From the NCBI GenBank assembly GCA_965203565.1, contig OZ241896.1, positions 2,604,001-2,668,000 on the forward strand: a stretch of DNA of 64,000 bases, in the 5' to 3' direction. The notes under the pieces are model-generated. The model searched no databases, had not been told where the DNA came from, and saw only the letters and a list, made by a program, of their open reading frames with translations. The number at the start of each line of letters is the position of its first letter. Position 1 is the stretch's first letter. The position numbers were made by a program, and so were the translations under genes. Positions 24,209 through 32,880 of this stretch are shown here, in pieces. Source of the DNA: JAAXGX01 sp965203565. Its GTDB lineage: Bacteria; Acidobacteriota; Vicinamibacteria; Vicinamibacterales; UBA8438.

Positions 24209-26443
24209 TCAGTTCTCTTTCCGCAGTCCGACGTTCAGTTCCGCCAGGATCTTCCTGGTGCTGTCCTGAACGGGGCCCTGCGGGTCGAGAAACTCCGACC
24301 CTGCGACCAGATGGAACCATTCGGACCTGGGTCCGGCCGCTTCGTTGTCAGGCGCCTCCAGCCGGCCGTGGCGAGTCAGAAGTTCGCGCAGATCCGGCCA
24401 AAACGGCGAGCCCAGGATCTTCCTGGCCGCCGGATCGTCGTTGCCTTTGACCGACCGTATCGCATACTGCCGCATCGATATGCGTGCGAACTTCTCCAGC
24501 AGGCGCCATCGTTCATCCGGACCGTCCAGATCCACCGGCGCCGGCTTTGCGGCTTGCTGCTCGATCCATTCCGACGGGGAGTCGAGCCATCGGGGCTTTC
24601 CAGACTTGTCGTAGCGTACGACGGAGTTGACCTGCGGCACGCTCTCCCCGAAACGGACGAACGGGTCGACGATCAATTCGTGTACGCGGACGCCCGAAAA
24701 CCGGACGTCGCAAAGATCCGCTCCCCGGACGTCGAGGCGGTGGATGTCGCAACGCGCCATGCGCACCCGCGGTGCGCCGAGAACGTCAGCCATCCAGGCG
24801 TCGCTCAATTCGAGGTTCGCGAGATGGAGAGGATCTCCCTCCGATCCCCCGTCCTCCGCCAGAGGCGCAAAAGCCAGCAGCAGTCCGCCGAGGTTCGCCC
24901 GCAGACAGTCGTAACCGTTCGCCTCGCGAAGTCCGGCGAGCAACCGTTCGCGAAGCCGCGCCTGTTCTTCGGGGGGTCGGCGCCGCGCGACACGATTGAA
25001 TATCCGGAAGTCGTCGGCGCTCAACGGCACGCGGCGCCATCCCGTCGATGCGCCATGTTCGGGAAACTGCTCGAAGACGCTGTGCGCGAAGAAATACGAC
25101 CTGACCGTTTCGTGCGGGAAGGAACGCTTGCCGCCGTCGCCCGCGGTCTCCTCCAGGAGCGCCAGCGCGCCGGCCCGTTGCGCGAGCGCCTTGACCGTCT
25201 CCGCATCGGCCTGATCCGTGAAGACTTCCTCGATCACCAGCCCCACCAGGTCCACGTCCACCGCGTCGGTCTCGTCGTCCATCATCATCTGCGCGGTTTC
25301 CGAGAGAACCCGGCGATAGAGCGCGGATGCGTGTCGGGGATCGATGCCCGACGCCTCGCCCGTCAATTTGGGCCCTTCTCTTCTGACGATGCCTTCCATC
25401 AGGTCCGCGACCGGGTCGCCTTGCGCCTCTTGAAATAGATCCGGCCCGAGATCCGCGAGTTGGGACACGAAGAACGGCCGTCCGAGGTATGCGATTTCGC
25501 CCACCTGTTTCTCGACGATTTCGAGTTCCCGGTTTCGGCCGCGCCACGCGTTGCGCCGGGACAACCAGTCGCACACTGCGTCGGCCGGCGGATGTTCGAC
25601 GTGCAGCAACGTAATGGAATCGCCGTCCACCGTGTTTCCCAGGCCTTCGAGAACCGTTTTGACGTCGAGCATCGTGTCGCGTCCGGCCAGCAGGCACGCG
25701 CCCTTTCCGCCGAGATCCCGGATGAAGTCCCGCAACGCCCCCCAGGCGCGCGCGTAGCCCCGGCTGTCGGAGAGCTCGTCGAAGCCGTCGATGGCCACCT
25801 GGACGGCGCCGCGTCGAACCAGCGGTTTCAGTTCCTCCTCGACGAAACTGGCGCGCAGATTCGACAGCGTGCCCGCGATACGGTCGCTCAACGACGTGAG
25901 CACCTTGCCCCGGCTCTCGACGTGCAGCAGCAGGGGCGCGCCCGACGTGTACGACGCGGGCGCCGCACGGCGCCGCACGATGCGCTCGATGAGGTGGCTC
26001 TTGCCGACGCCGGCGGCGCCGTTGACGACGAAGACACGGAGGCCGGCGGCCGGGGACTCCAGCCTCTCGCAGACATCGTCGAACGTCAGTTCCGCCGTGT
26101 CGCCGCCGCACTCGATCCGGCCGGCGTTCGGCAGGGGCTGCTTCAGCGCGCCGGTCGTCTCGTCGGCGAGTTTTCTCGTGACGTGCAATTGGGCGCTGGC
26201 CAGGCGGGCGAGATTGGCGAACGCCTCGCCGACCAGCAGGCTCTTGAGACTGCGGTATGTTCGCTGCCCCGGGCCGCGCAGCGTGCTGATGGCGCCGCCC
26301 GCGTCGCGCCGAATCGCGATTTCCTCGCCCTTGCGCACGAAGGTCGCCGTCCACCCGCCGCCATTCGACGACTCCGTGAATCTTTCGAACGGATCCGCGA
26401 ACAATCGGAGATCGTCGATTTCCTCGCGCAGAACGCCATTCAT
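24209..26443 (-). CDS. NACHT/STAND-type ATPase, putative immune switch
   Basis: 744 residues. An N-terminal region of about 110 residues has no recognised effector fold. The ATPase core follows: Walker A GAAGVGKSH (142-150), a NACHT-style Walker B AIDGFDEL (217-224, small residue then acidic pair), and sensor LLAGRD (251-256). FPHETVRSYFFAHSV (442-456) resembles the helical end of STAND modules. Residues 541-590 show pentapeptide-like A-D/N-L repeats, a possible ligand-sensing part. The C-terminal 150 residues are unassigned. STAND ATPases oligomerise when they detect phage or stress signals. The start ATG overlaps the NYN gene stop (ATGA), so the two are translationally coupled, and the NYN protein may be the detached effector. 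The last codons lie in a 27-bp repeat. Confidence 0.82.
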   Translation of the reverse strand: MNGVLREEIDDLRLFADPFERFTESSNGGGWTATFVRKGEEIAIRRDAGGAISTLRGPGQRTYRSLKSLLVGEAFANLARLASAQLHVTRKLADETTGALKQPLPNAGRIECGGDTAELTFDDVCERLESPAAGLRVFVVNGAAGVGKSHLIERIVRRRAAPASYTSGAPLLLHVESRGKVLTSLSDRIAGTLSNLRASFVEEELKPLVRRGAVQVAIDGFDELSDSRGYARAWGALRDFIRDLGGKGACLLAGRDTMLDVKTVLEGLGNTVDGDSITLLHVEHPPADAVCDWLSRRNAWRGRNRELEIVEKQVGEIAYLGRPFFVSQLADLGPDLFQEAQGDPVADLMEGIVRREGPKLTGEASGIDPRHASALYRRVLSETAQMMMDDETDAVDVDLVGLVIEEVFTDQADAETVKALAQRAGALALLEETAGDGGKRSFPHETVRSYFFAHSVFEQFPEHGASTGWRRVPLSADDFRIFNRVARRRPPEEQARLRERLLAGLREANGYDCLRANLGGLLLAFAPLAEDGGSEGDPLHLANLELSDAWMADVLGAPRVRMARCDIHRLDVRGADLCDVRFSGVRVHELIVDPFVRFGESVPQVNSVVRYDKSGKPRWLDSPSEWIEQQAAKPAPVDLDGPDERWRLLEKFARISMRQYAIRSVKGNDDPAARKILGSPFWPDLRELLTRHGRLEAPDNEAAGPRSEWFHLVAGSEFLDPQGPVQDSTRKILAELNVGLRKEN
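24247..24280 (+). repeat. 27-bp perfect direct repeat (34 bp with 2 mismatches), copy 1
   Basis: GGATCTTCCTGGTGCTGTCC followed by TGAACGG is identical at 29426-29452; a further 7 bases match with two changes. It lies in the last codons of the NACHT gene on the minus strand (reading VQDSTRKI). The second copy lies at the point where the OLD gene loses its 5' end. Confidence 0.9.
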
Positions 26444-27093
26444 GGTTCGACGCTCCCGTAAGGGGTGACGAGATCCGCAGCGTGCCTCATGAATCGACTG
26501 CCCGCTCCCGGCCGCCTCAACATCCGGACCCTGGCGCCGGCGGCCTCCGCCGCGAATACGCCCGGCAGCATGTCGTCGTCGTCGGACACCACCACGTAGC
26601 GGTCGGCCTCCTTCCGCAGCGCCAGACCGAGAAGATCGGCGACGAGCGCAGTGTCCACCATTTTTTCCGGTGGTCCGTCACCGCGTCTCCTCAGCGTGTC
26701 GAGCAGGTGGACGCCGTGCTTCCGAACCAGTCGTCGGTCCGATGCGCACGCCAGCCGGGCGCCGAACTGAATGCCGTCGTCTCCTCCGAGAAACGCCACG
26801 CGGCCGTCACGATACGTTCGGATTCTGCTCGCGTATTTCCGCCGAGTCCCGAAGACGCCCTGGAAAAAAGACGTTCCGGTCGTTCCCGCATGCCACCCCG
26901 CGTACAACCGCAGCCGCACCCGGTATCGGGACCCGCCGCGGGACCCCAAGTAGTCCGACACGGTCCGTTCGACGTGTTCAAGGGCCGTTGTGGCAACGGC
27001 GTCCGGTCGTTTGCGCCGAGCGGCGCCGGACGCGACTACCGCCGTATTCCAGTCGACGAAACCGATCGCCGTCTCGAAGCGCCTGACCGACAT
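26440..27093 (-). CDS. NYN/PIN-like nuclease, partner of the NACHT ATPase
   Basis: 217 residues from the ATG at 27093; a G-rich ribosome site (about 27100-27106) favours this over the TTG two codons upstream. The fold pattern is that of NYN (PIN-related) RNases: first acidic residue in GFVDWNTAVV (Asp14), the helix MVDTALVADLLGLA (Asp147, Asp153), and the strand-end cluster YVVVSDDDDM (Asp171-174), followed by GARVRML. The middle region (60-130) is basic and could bind RNA. It is the first gene of a two-gene operon and overlaps the NACHT ATPase by 4 bases, so it is probably held inactive or delivered by that protein. An antiviral role is inferred. Confidence 0.8.
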   Translation of the reverse strand: MSVRRFETAIGFVDWNTAVVASGAARRKRPDAVATTALEHVERTVSDYLGSRGGSRYRVRLRLYAGWHAGTTGTSFFQGVFGTRRKYASRIRTYRDGRVAFLGGDDGIQFGARLACASDRRLVRKHGVHLLDTLRRRGDGPPEKMVDTALVADLLGLALRKEADRYVVVSDDDDMLPGVFAAEAAGARVRMLRRPGAGSRFMRHAADLVTPYGSVEP

Positions 27094-27342
27094 GCTCAAC
27101 CCCCCGAGGGCGCGGCGCAGTCGAGTAGTTCGACGACGCCTCGGTCACGTCCGGACCGCACCGCCGGTTTCCCGCCCGTCACCGTGCCGTCAGTGTACGA
27201 CATCCGCCCGCCGTCGCCGCTCGTGCGAACGTCACCGGGGGAGACCGGCACGGGTCACGCCGGCGGGCGCACGACCTCGACGAAACGTGCTGGAGGCCGA
27301 CCGGGATGAGCCCGGGACCGGGCGGAAAGCGGACGGCTGTCT

Positions 27343-27732
27343 CTACTCCCCCACCGGCCAATGCTCGACCGCGACCTCCGCCATCGGAAAGTGGCGCGGA
27401 TTCCCCGTGGCGAGCACCGCACCGGCCGCGTGCGCCGCGGCCGCGATCAGGCAGTCGGCCTGCGACAGCGTCGCCCCCTGCGCCGCGAACCGGCGGCGCC
27501 ATACGCCGGCCTGCCGGCCTTCGGACCGCCCGATAGGCGCCAGCCCCAGACCGTCGAAGAAGCGCTCCACCGCCGCCGTTTCCGCCGGCCGCACGCCGCG
27601 GAAGATCTCCTCGACGTTGACGGCCGTGGTGCACGGCGCATCGCCGCGCGCGACCAGCGCATCGACGCGTCCGACCGCGGGGCGCCCGCGGAGGTAGTCG
27701 ATCAGCACGGTCGTGTCGAGAAGCACGAGCAC
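27343..27732 (-). CDS. vapC: VapC-family PIN-domain toxin
   Basis: 129 residues from a GTG. PIN signatures: VLLDTTVLIDYLRG (Asp6, Asp12), a conserved Glu in NVEEIFRG (41-42), LSQADCLIAAAA with Asp93, and ATGNPRHF, the usual end of VapC. It is a metal-dependent RNase toxin. The antitoxin gene ends 5 bases upstream. It lies inside the segment bounded by the 27-bp direct repeats. Confidence 0.93.
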   Translation of the reverse strand: MLVLLDTTVLIDYLRGRPAVGRVDALVARGDAPCTTAVNVEEIFRGVRPAETAAVERFFDGLGLAPIGRSEGRQAGVWRRRFAAQGATLSQADCLIAAAAHAAGAVLATGNPRHFPMAEVAVEHWPVGE

Positions 27733-27736
27733 GGCG

Positions 27737-27976
27737 TCAACCGACCCGGCGCGGGTCGCCGGACCGCTGCCGCTGCACCCACCCGGCGGGGTCGTCGTCC
27801 CACTCGTGTCCGCCGTCGCGCAGGACGCCGGCCGCCTGCCGCAGCACGTGCTGCCGGCGGCGCCGGTCGACCGCATCGCGCACCGCGTCGCGCACGAACG
27901 CGCTGCGGCGCCGCGGCCCGGCGATTTCGTCCACCTGGGCGACGAGGACGCCGTCAAGCTCCACGTGCATTCTCAT
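27737..27976 (-). CDS. vapB: VapB-like antitoxin
   Basis: 79 residues. A ribbon-helix-helix start (MHVELDGVLVAQVDEIAG), then RSAFVRDAVRDAVDRRRR as the second helix and an acidic-tryptophan tail (EWDDDPAGW) likely to bind the toxin. The ATG at 27976 is preferred; Met3 is an alternative. The 206 bases upstream (27977-28182) hold an AT-rich promoter-like patch (about 27975-28020) and no gene I recognise. Confidence 0.88.
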   Translation of the reverse strand: MRMHVELDGVLVAQVDEIAGPRRRSAFVRDAVRDAVDRRRRQHVLRQAAGVLRDGGHEWDDDPAGWVQRQRSGDPRRVG

Positions 27977-28182
27977 GATTGCTCTTGTGTGTATTTCATG
28001 GCGCCCACGATAGCACATTGCGACGGAACAGGCGGGACGAGTGACGCCAGCTCGGGGAACCGCCCCTGCGACGGCCCCACTGGCAAGGCGTCAGGCGGCG
28101 GGGTCAGTTGCGCCGGCGGCGGGCGCCTCGATGACCGCCTCGAAGGCCGCTTCGCCGGTCGGCTTCACGTCAGGCCTCGGGT

Positions 28183-29406
28183 TCATGCCTGTTCCCCACC
28201 CGGCGCGGCGCCGGCGAAGAGCGCCTGCAACAGATCGAGCTTGTCTCCCACTTCGGGCGGAATGGACGACGGGTCGACGAACCGCACGAGCCGGTGCAGC
28301 TCGCCCTTGCGGAACAGCATCGCGTGTCCGAGCGCCGCCGCGAGACGGCGGAAGAACTCTTCAGCGAAGTCGCTCAGCTTCAGCCGTTCGGTCCTCGCCT
28401 CCCACAGCAGCCGCGCCGCTTCCGCGCCGGCCGCCTTCCAGGTCGCGAGGTCCTCCGCGCGGCCGTCGAAGACGCGTTCCAGGATCAGCGCTTCGAGCAC
28501 CGTCTCGGCCGTAGAACCGGTTTCTTCCGCGAACAACGGCGCGTCCCCGTAATGCTCGGCGACGGCGCGGAGAAGCACGTCGGGCGTGACGACGTAGTTC
28601 TCGACCTCGTAGCGCTTCCAGTAGACGACGCGGAATCCGCCATCGTCCGTATCCTGGCGCGCCCCGCCGTCGTTGTCCAGGATCGCCAGCCCCCGCAGGC
28701 CGGGCGCCATCCGCCGCAACGCGAAGAAGTGCTTCCGCGGCGTGACGCCGAAACCGCCCTCCACCCGCTCGAGTTCCGCGTCCAGATCGGGGTCCGGGTG
28801 ATTGTCCCGGACGTGGAACACGTTGATCCGCGCGTCCCGGGCCACCGCCGCGGGATGGTCCAGCCGCCGCGCCAGCGCCAGCAGGACGTCGAGGTCCGTC
28901 CGGCCCTCGACGTACAGGACGTAGCCGCGCTCGACGGCCCGGACGTAGTGCGCCGCGCCGTAGTGCCGGAGCGCGCTCCGCATGTCCTTCCGGACGGCCA
29001 GATCGTCGGCCCGCCCTTGCAGCAGCAACGTCAGGTTGCGGTCGATCGCCTCGTCGAGCAGCACTTCCGAATGGGTCACCAGCACGACCTGCGATTCGTT
29101 CTCCGCCGCGACCTCCCGCAACAGCACGTAGACCTGCTTCTGCCGGAGGATCTCCAGGTGGGCGTCCGGCTCGTCGATCAGCAGCACGCTGCGGCGATGC
29201 GAATAGAGGTAGGCGACGAGCAGCAGCATCTGCTGAAGCCCCCGCCCCGCGAGCGCGAGGTCCAGCGGCTCTTTCACGCCCGCCTGCCGGTAGAAGAGAT
29301 CGATGCCGCCGCGCGCCGTTTCCGTCGGGTCGTCGAGCCGGACCGAGAACAGCCGCTCCATCAGCGCGGCGATCCGTCGCCAGTCGGCGGGCGCGTCGCG
29401 GAACAC
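28183..29406 (-). pseudogene. OLD-type ATPase-TOPRIM nuclease, 5'-truncated
   Basis: 407 residues from the first usable start (GTG, 29406). Present: ABC-type signature AGRGLQQML (53-61), Walker B LLIDEPDAHLE (75-85), the switch histidine in VTHSE (110-114), then a TOPRIM domain (VLYVEGRTDLDVL from about 163, Glu167, and AILDNDGG near 228). Missing: the whole N-terminal lobe with Walker A. The minus-strand frame stays open upstream but enters the 27-bp and 40-bp repeats within 20-60 bases, so the break coincides with those repeats. OLD proteins are nucleases often used in phage defence. Without Walker A this copy should be inactive alone. Confidence 0.85.
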
Positions 29407-29425
29407 CAGCAGGCACAGGTCCGCC

Positions 29426-29459
29426 GGATCTTCCTGGTGCTGTCCTGAACGGCGGCCTG
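29426..29459 (+). repeat. 27-bp perfect direct repeat, copy 2
   Basis: Same sequence as 24247-24280, 5,179 bases away, at the truncated 5' end of the OLD gene. It is followed 3 bases later by a different dispersed repeat (29463-29502). Confidence 0.9.
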
Positions 29460-29462
29460 ATT

Positions 29463-29502
29463 GAGGTGGTTCCGGTTGTTCGGACGACTCGAGGGCTTCA
29501 TT
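29463..29502 (+). repeat. 40-bp dispersed repeat, copy 1 (pair with 46553-46592)
   Basis: GAGGTGGT, GTTGTTCGGAC and ACTCGAGGGCTTCATT are shared with 46553-46592, with 3 mismatches in 40 bases. It includes the stop codon end of the flippase-like gene at 29501. Confidence 0.85.
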
Positions 29503-30529
29503 ACCAACGTGTCCGACCCGGTCGAGGCGGCGCCGGGCCGCGCCGTCCGCAAGCCGTCTGCAATGCGAGGATCACGCCGCCGGGGAGGCTGGAGAGCAGC
29601 GCCAGCAGACCGTACGCGACCGACGCGGCGACCCCGTCGGCGGCGGCGAGGCCGGCCGCGCCCCAGAGCGCGGCGGCGGCGCCTTCGCGCACTCCCCAGC
29701 CGGCCACCGAGATCGGCGGCAGCATGGCGACCAGGACCGGCGCGACGAGCGGGAGCAGTGTCGGCAGCGGCGTCCCGACCCCCACCGCCCGCGCCGCCAG
29801 CACGAACGTCGCGAGGTACGACGCGACGATCAGCGCCGAGCTGGCGGCCTGGACCGGCAGGGCGCGGCCGGACAGGAGCGCCGCCCGCACGTCGCGCCAC
29901 GTGCGCCCCGCCAGCGAGTCGGCGGAGATCCGGCGGGACGCGGCCCGCCCGGCGGCGAGGCCGGCGGCGGCCGCCGTGACGGCGACGATCGCCGCGGCGG
30001 CCAGGTCCGCGCCGGCCAACGGCGCGCCGCCAAGCCACCCGAGCCGGCGGGCGGCGCCCAGCTCGCACGACAGCCGGACGGCCGAACCTGCCGCCGCCGC
30101 GGTCATGATCAGTTGCCCCGAGACCCGCTCGAGGATCACGGCGCGGACCGCCGACCCGGGCCGGCGGGCGCCGCGGGCGTGCCGCCAGGCGCGCGACACG
30201 TCGCCGAGGCCGCCGCCCGGAAGGACTTGGTTGAGGAACGTGGCCAGGTAATACTCGCGGATCGCCGCGCCGAGCGGCAGGTCGATCCCGAGCCGGGCCG
30301 CCGTGAACCGCCACCGCCAGGCCGACGCGCCCACCTGCAGCACGGAGAGCGCGACGGCCAACGCCACCCACCCCGCCCGCATCCCGCCCAGCCGGGCCGC
30401 AACCTGGTCGACGTCGAGCAGCCACGCCAGGCCGATCAGCACGCCGGCGCTGACGGCCGGGCGCAGCCATCGTCCGCTCCTGCGATCCTCCAACGTCCAC
30501 CCAAGCGTTCGCGCCGACGCCATGGCCAT
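29501..30529 (-). CDS. UPF0104/LPG-synthase-TM-family membrane protein (flippase-like)
   Basis: 342 residues with about seven to eight hydrophobic spans. It belongs to the lysylphosphatidylglycerol-synthase transmembrane (YbhN/AglD) family: ASAWRWRFTAARLG near residue 68, then EYYLATFLNQVLPGGGLGDVSRAWR (about 92-116), the family's most conserved stretch, and LERVSGQL. Members are thought to move or help flip lipid-linked molecules. The C-terminus (last 20 residues, Arg/Pro-rich) runs into a dispersed repeat, so it may be altered. It is the last gene of the five-gene operon starting at 33909. Confidence 0.88.
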   Translation of the reverse strand: MAMASARTLGWTLEDRRSGRWLRPAVSAGVLIGLAWLLDVDQVAARLGGMRAGWVALAVALSVLQVGASAWRWRFTAARLGIDLPLGAAIREYYLATFLNQVLPGGGLGDVSRAWRHARGARRPGSAVRAVILERVSGQLIMTAAAAGSAVRLSCELGAARRLGWLGGAPLAGADLAAAAIVAVTAAAAGLAAGRAASRRISADSLAGRTWRDVRAALLSGRALPVQAASSALIVASYLATFVLAARAVGVGTPLPTLLPLVAPVLVAMLPPISVAGWGVREGAAAALWGAAGLAAADGVAASVAYGLLALLSSLPGGVILALQTACGRRGPAPPRPGRTRW

Positions 30530-30542
30530 TTCTCCACCGTGT

Positions 30543-31361
30543 TCAGAGGCCCGGCGGGAGGGCCAGCAGGTCGTGGTGGCCGACGGTCAGACGGAAGCGG
30601 TCGCCGGCGGCCGTCTTCCGGCGGCGATCGGCCCAGGCGCGGACCCGGCGCGCCCGATCGGCGTCCGGCTTCAACTCCAGCGCCGCATGCGTCCAGCCGT
30701 CGATCAGCGCCAGCACGAGCGCCCGGTCGTCCGGCCCGAGACGCCACGGGCTGGACGCAAGCCACGTCCGGTACCTTTCGGCGCGGAACAATCTCTCGGC
30801 GGCGGCGGCCGCCGCCGGTCCGAGCGCCGGCGCCGGCGCGCGCTCCCGCCGCTGGTGGGCGTTCACGGCGCGCCGGATCATCTCGTCGTCCGGATCATCG
30901 GCCGGCGACCACCGCATCAGGCCGTCGTAGGTCAACGTCAGGTATGCGCCGCACCCGGCGGCGCGGCACGCGCGCGCCAGCTTCCGCAGCCACGCCCCGG
31001 AGACGAGGTCGAGCAGCGCCGAGCAGGTCACGAGGTCGGCCTGCGCCACCGCCGGCAGGCCGGCTTCGTCCAGGTCGCCGTGCACGCACCGGACGCAGCG
31101 CCCGGCGGCGGCGGCTTCGGCGCGCGCCAGCAGGTCCGCATCGTGGTCCACCAGCGTCCAGCGCTGGGCGCCCGGAAGCCGGGGCGCCAAGCGCCGCAGG
31201 TTCGACCCGGCGCCGCTCCCCAGGTCCAGGATCCGGGTCCAGCGCCGCGCGCGCCAAGCCGCCCGGAGACGGGCGACCAGCGCGGGCGGCTGCGCCCGGC
31301 GGTCGGCCGGCTCCCGCAGGGCCAGCCACTCCGCGCTGAACGCGCCGTCGCGGCCGGTCAT
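30543..31361 (-). CDS. class I SAM-dependent methyltransferase
   Basis: 272 residues from an ATG that overlaps the glycosyltransferase stop (ATGA). The SAM-binding motif I is ILDLGSGAGSNLRRLAP (44-60), then the motif II acidic residue in LVDHD (70-74), HGDLDEA (94-100), and motif IV-like ADLVTCSALLDLV. The C-terminal half (160-272) is family-specific with RYRTWLASSPWRL and may hold the substrate. It is probably small-molecule directed, given its place between a glycosyltransferase and a membrane protein. Confidence 0.88.
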   Translation of the reverse strand: MTGRDGAFSAEWLALREPADRRAQPPALVARLRAAWRARRWTRILDLGSGAGSNLRRLAPRLPGAQRWTLVDHDADLLARAEAAAAGRCVRCVHGDLDEAGLPAVAQADLVTCSALLDLVSGAWLRKLARACRAAGCGAYLTLTYDGLMRWSPADDPDDEMIRRAVNAHQRRERAPAPALGPAAAAAAERLFRAERYRTWLASSPWRLGPDDRALVLALIDGWTHAALELKPDADRARRVRAWADRRRKTAAGDRFRLTVGHHDLLALPPGL

Positions 31362-32461
31362 CGCCGCTCGCCGCCGGTCAACTCCGCCACCGCCTCGGCG
31401 AAGACGCCGGCCGCCTGACGCCAGTCGGGCAGGCTCGACGCATGCCGGCGAGCCGCCGCGGCCATCCGCCGGCGACGCTCGGCGGCGCGGCCGGGCGTCT
31501 CCGCCGGCGCATCGGCCAGCAGCTTCCGGAGCGCGCCGGCCAGCGCATCGGCGTCGCCCGGCGGGACGAGCAGGCCGGCCGACGTCGGCACGACGTGCGG
31601 GACGGCGCCGCCGGTCGTGCCGACCACCGGAAGACCGCGCGCCATCGCCTCCGTCAGCGCCATGCCGAACCCTTCGAAGTGCGACGGAAGGACGAACAGG
31701 GAGCTGGCGTCGTACAGCGCATCGACCGCCGCCGCGTTGCACTCGCCGGGAAAGGCGACCCGTTCGGCGAGACCGGCGTCCCGGACCTGCCGCATCACCG
31801 CGCGCGCGAACGCCGGCGCCCGCGTCAGGCTGCCGGCGCAGACGCAGCGCCACTGCAGATCGGCCAACCCGGCCAGCGCCCGCATCAGCACGTCCTGCCC
31901 CTTGCGGGGCGTGACCGACGCCACGCACAGGACCTGCGGCGGCGCGTCCGGGCCGGGACCTGCCGCCGGCGGAGCGGGATCGGTCCCCGGCGGGACCGCG
32001 CGGACGGCATCGGCGACGCCGCCGAGATCGAGATCCCGTACGCGCGCGGCAGTGTATGCGCTGGTGGCCAGGACCCCCGTACAGGCCGCCAGCGCTTCCC
32101 GTTCGAGGACGGCGAACCGGGCGCGACGGCCGGCGTCGAGCCCCGTCTCGTCCGCCAGCAGCAGATGGACCAGGGCGATCACCCGCAGCCGCCGCCGCTC
32201 GGCGCGCACCGGCTCGGGCAGGCCGCCCATGGCCAGTCCGTCGACGACCACCCGCGCGCCGTCGGGCAGCCGGGCGAGCGCGCCGGCCAGACTGGTCCGG
32301 GCGCGGTCGTCGCCGGCCGGAAACTCGCCGTCGAGCTCATACGCCGCGACGCGCCGCCCCCGGCGGCGCAGTCCGTCCACGATCCGGGCGTCGTAGACGT
32401 AGCCGCCCGTCCGCTGGCCGATCGGGCCGGGCACGAGGAAGTGCAGGTCGGGCGACGTCAC
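31358..32461 (-). CDS. GT4-type glycosyltransferase
   Basis: 367 residues from a GTG overlapping the upstream stop (GTGA). GT-B fold: N-terminal LVPGPIGQRTGGYVYDARI (acceptor side) and C-terminal nucleotide-sugar side with VASVTPRKGQDVLMRALA (about 181-198), HFEGFGMALTEAMARGLPVV (261-280) and GLLVPPGDADALA. The E-x7-E motif of GT4 enzymes is seen as EGFGMALTE. Substrate unknown. It lies in an operon with a PTPS-like enzyme, so a pterin acceptor is possible but not shown. Confidence 0.9.
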   Translation of the reverse strand: MTSPDLHFLVPGPIGQRTGGYVYDARIVDGLRRRGRRVAAYELDGEFPAGDDRARTSLAGALARLPDGARVVVDGLAMGGLPEPVRAERRRLRVIALVHLLLADETGLDAGRRARFAVLEREALAACTGVLATSAYTAARVRDLDLGGVADAVRAVPPGTDPAPPAAGPGPDAPPQVLCVASVTPRKGQDVLMRALAGLADLQWRCVCAGSLTRAPAFARAVMRQVRDAGLAERVAFPGECNAAAVDALYDASSLFVLPSHFEGFGMALTEAMARGLPVVGTTGGAVPHVVPTSAGLLVPPGDADALAGALRKLLADAPAETPGRAAERRRRMAAAARRHASSLPDWRQAAGVFAEAVAELTGGERR

Positions 32462-32856
32462 ACCGGTCCTTCGTACCCGCCCCAGGCGACGTGCGATTCG
32501 CGCAGCGTCACGCGGATGGACGTGACGCCGCGGGCGCCCTCTCCGAGCGCGCCGCCGCGCACGTCGCGGGCCAGGCGGTCGAAGATCGCCCGGGCGAGGA
32601 CCTCCGTCGTGGTGTTCCGGCCGGCGAACGCCGGCTCGTCGTCGAGGTTCCGGTAGCGGAAGTCGTCCAGCGCCGCCTTCAGCCGCTCGCCCGCCGCGCC
32701 GATGTCCACGACGACGCCGTCCCCGTCCAGCTCCGGGCGGCTGAACGTCACGTCCACGACGTAGGTGGCGCCGTGCAACCGCTGCGCCGAGCCGAACGCC
32801 TCGCCGCGAAAGCTGTGGGCGATCATGAAGTGGTCGCGGACGTTCAGGCTGTACAT
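32458..32856 (-). CDS. 6-pyruvoyl-tetrahydropterin synthase/QueD-like protein with altered active site
   Basis: 132 residues with a good ribosome site (AGGAGA, 8 bases before ATG). It has the PTPS fold pattern (HFMIAHSFRGEAFG, then RLHGATYVVDV and NLDDEPAF). Two usual active-site features differ. The catalytic cysteine before the zinc motif is absent (SAQRLHG instead of C..LHG), and the paired zinc histidines HGH read HGA (residues 28-30). His14 and His28 remain. It is therefore unlikely to be a normal QueD or PTPS and may form a separate subfamily. It is second in the operon. Confidence 0.82.
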   Translation of the reverse strand: MYSLNVRDHFMIAHSFRGEAFGSAQRLHGATYVVDVTFSRPELDGDGVVVDIGAAGERLKAALDDFRYRNLDDEPAFAGRNTTTEVLARAIFDRLARDVRGGALGEGARGVTSIRVTLRESHVAWGGYEGPV

Positions 32857-32880
32857 GGATCGGTCTCCTGCGTTTCGCGG

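Noticed and set aside
27100..27342. Possible regulatory RNA or gene upstream of the NYN gene
   Set aside because: No conserved structure or frame seen beyond a likely promoter for the NYN-NACHT operon.
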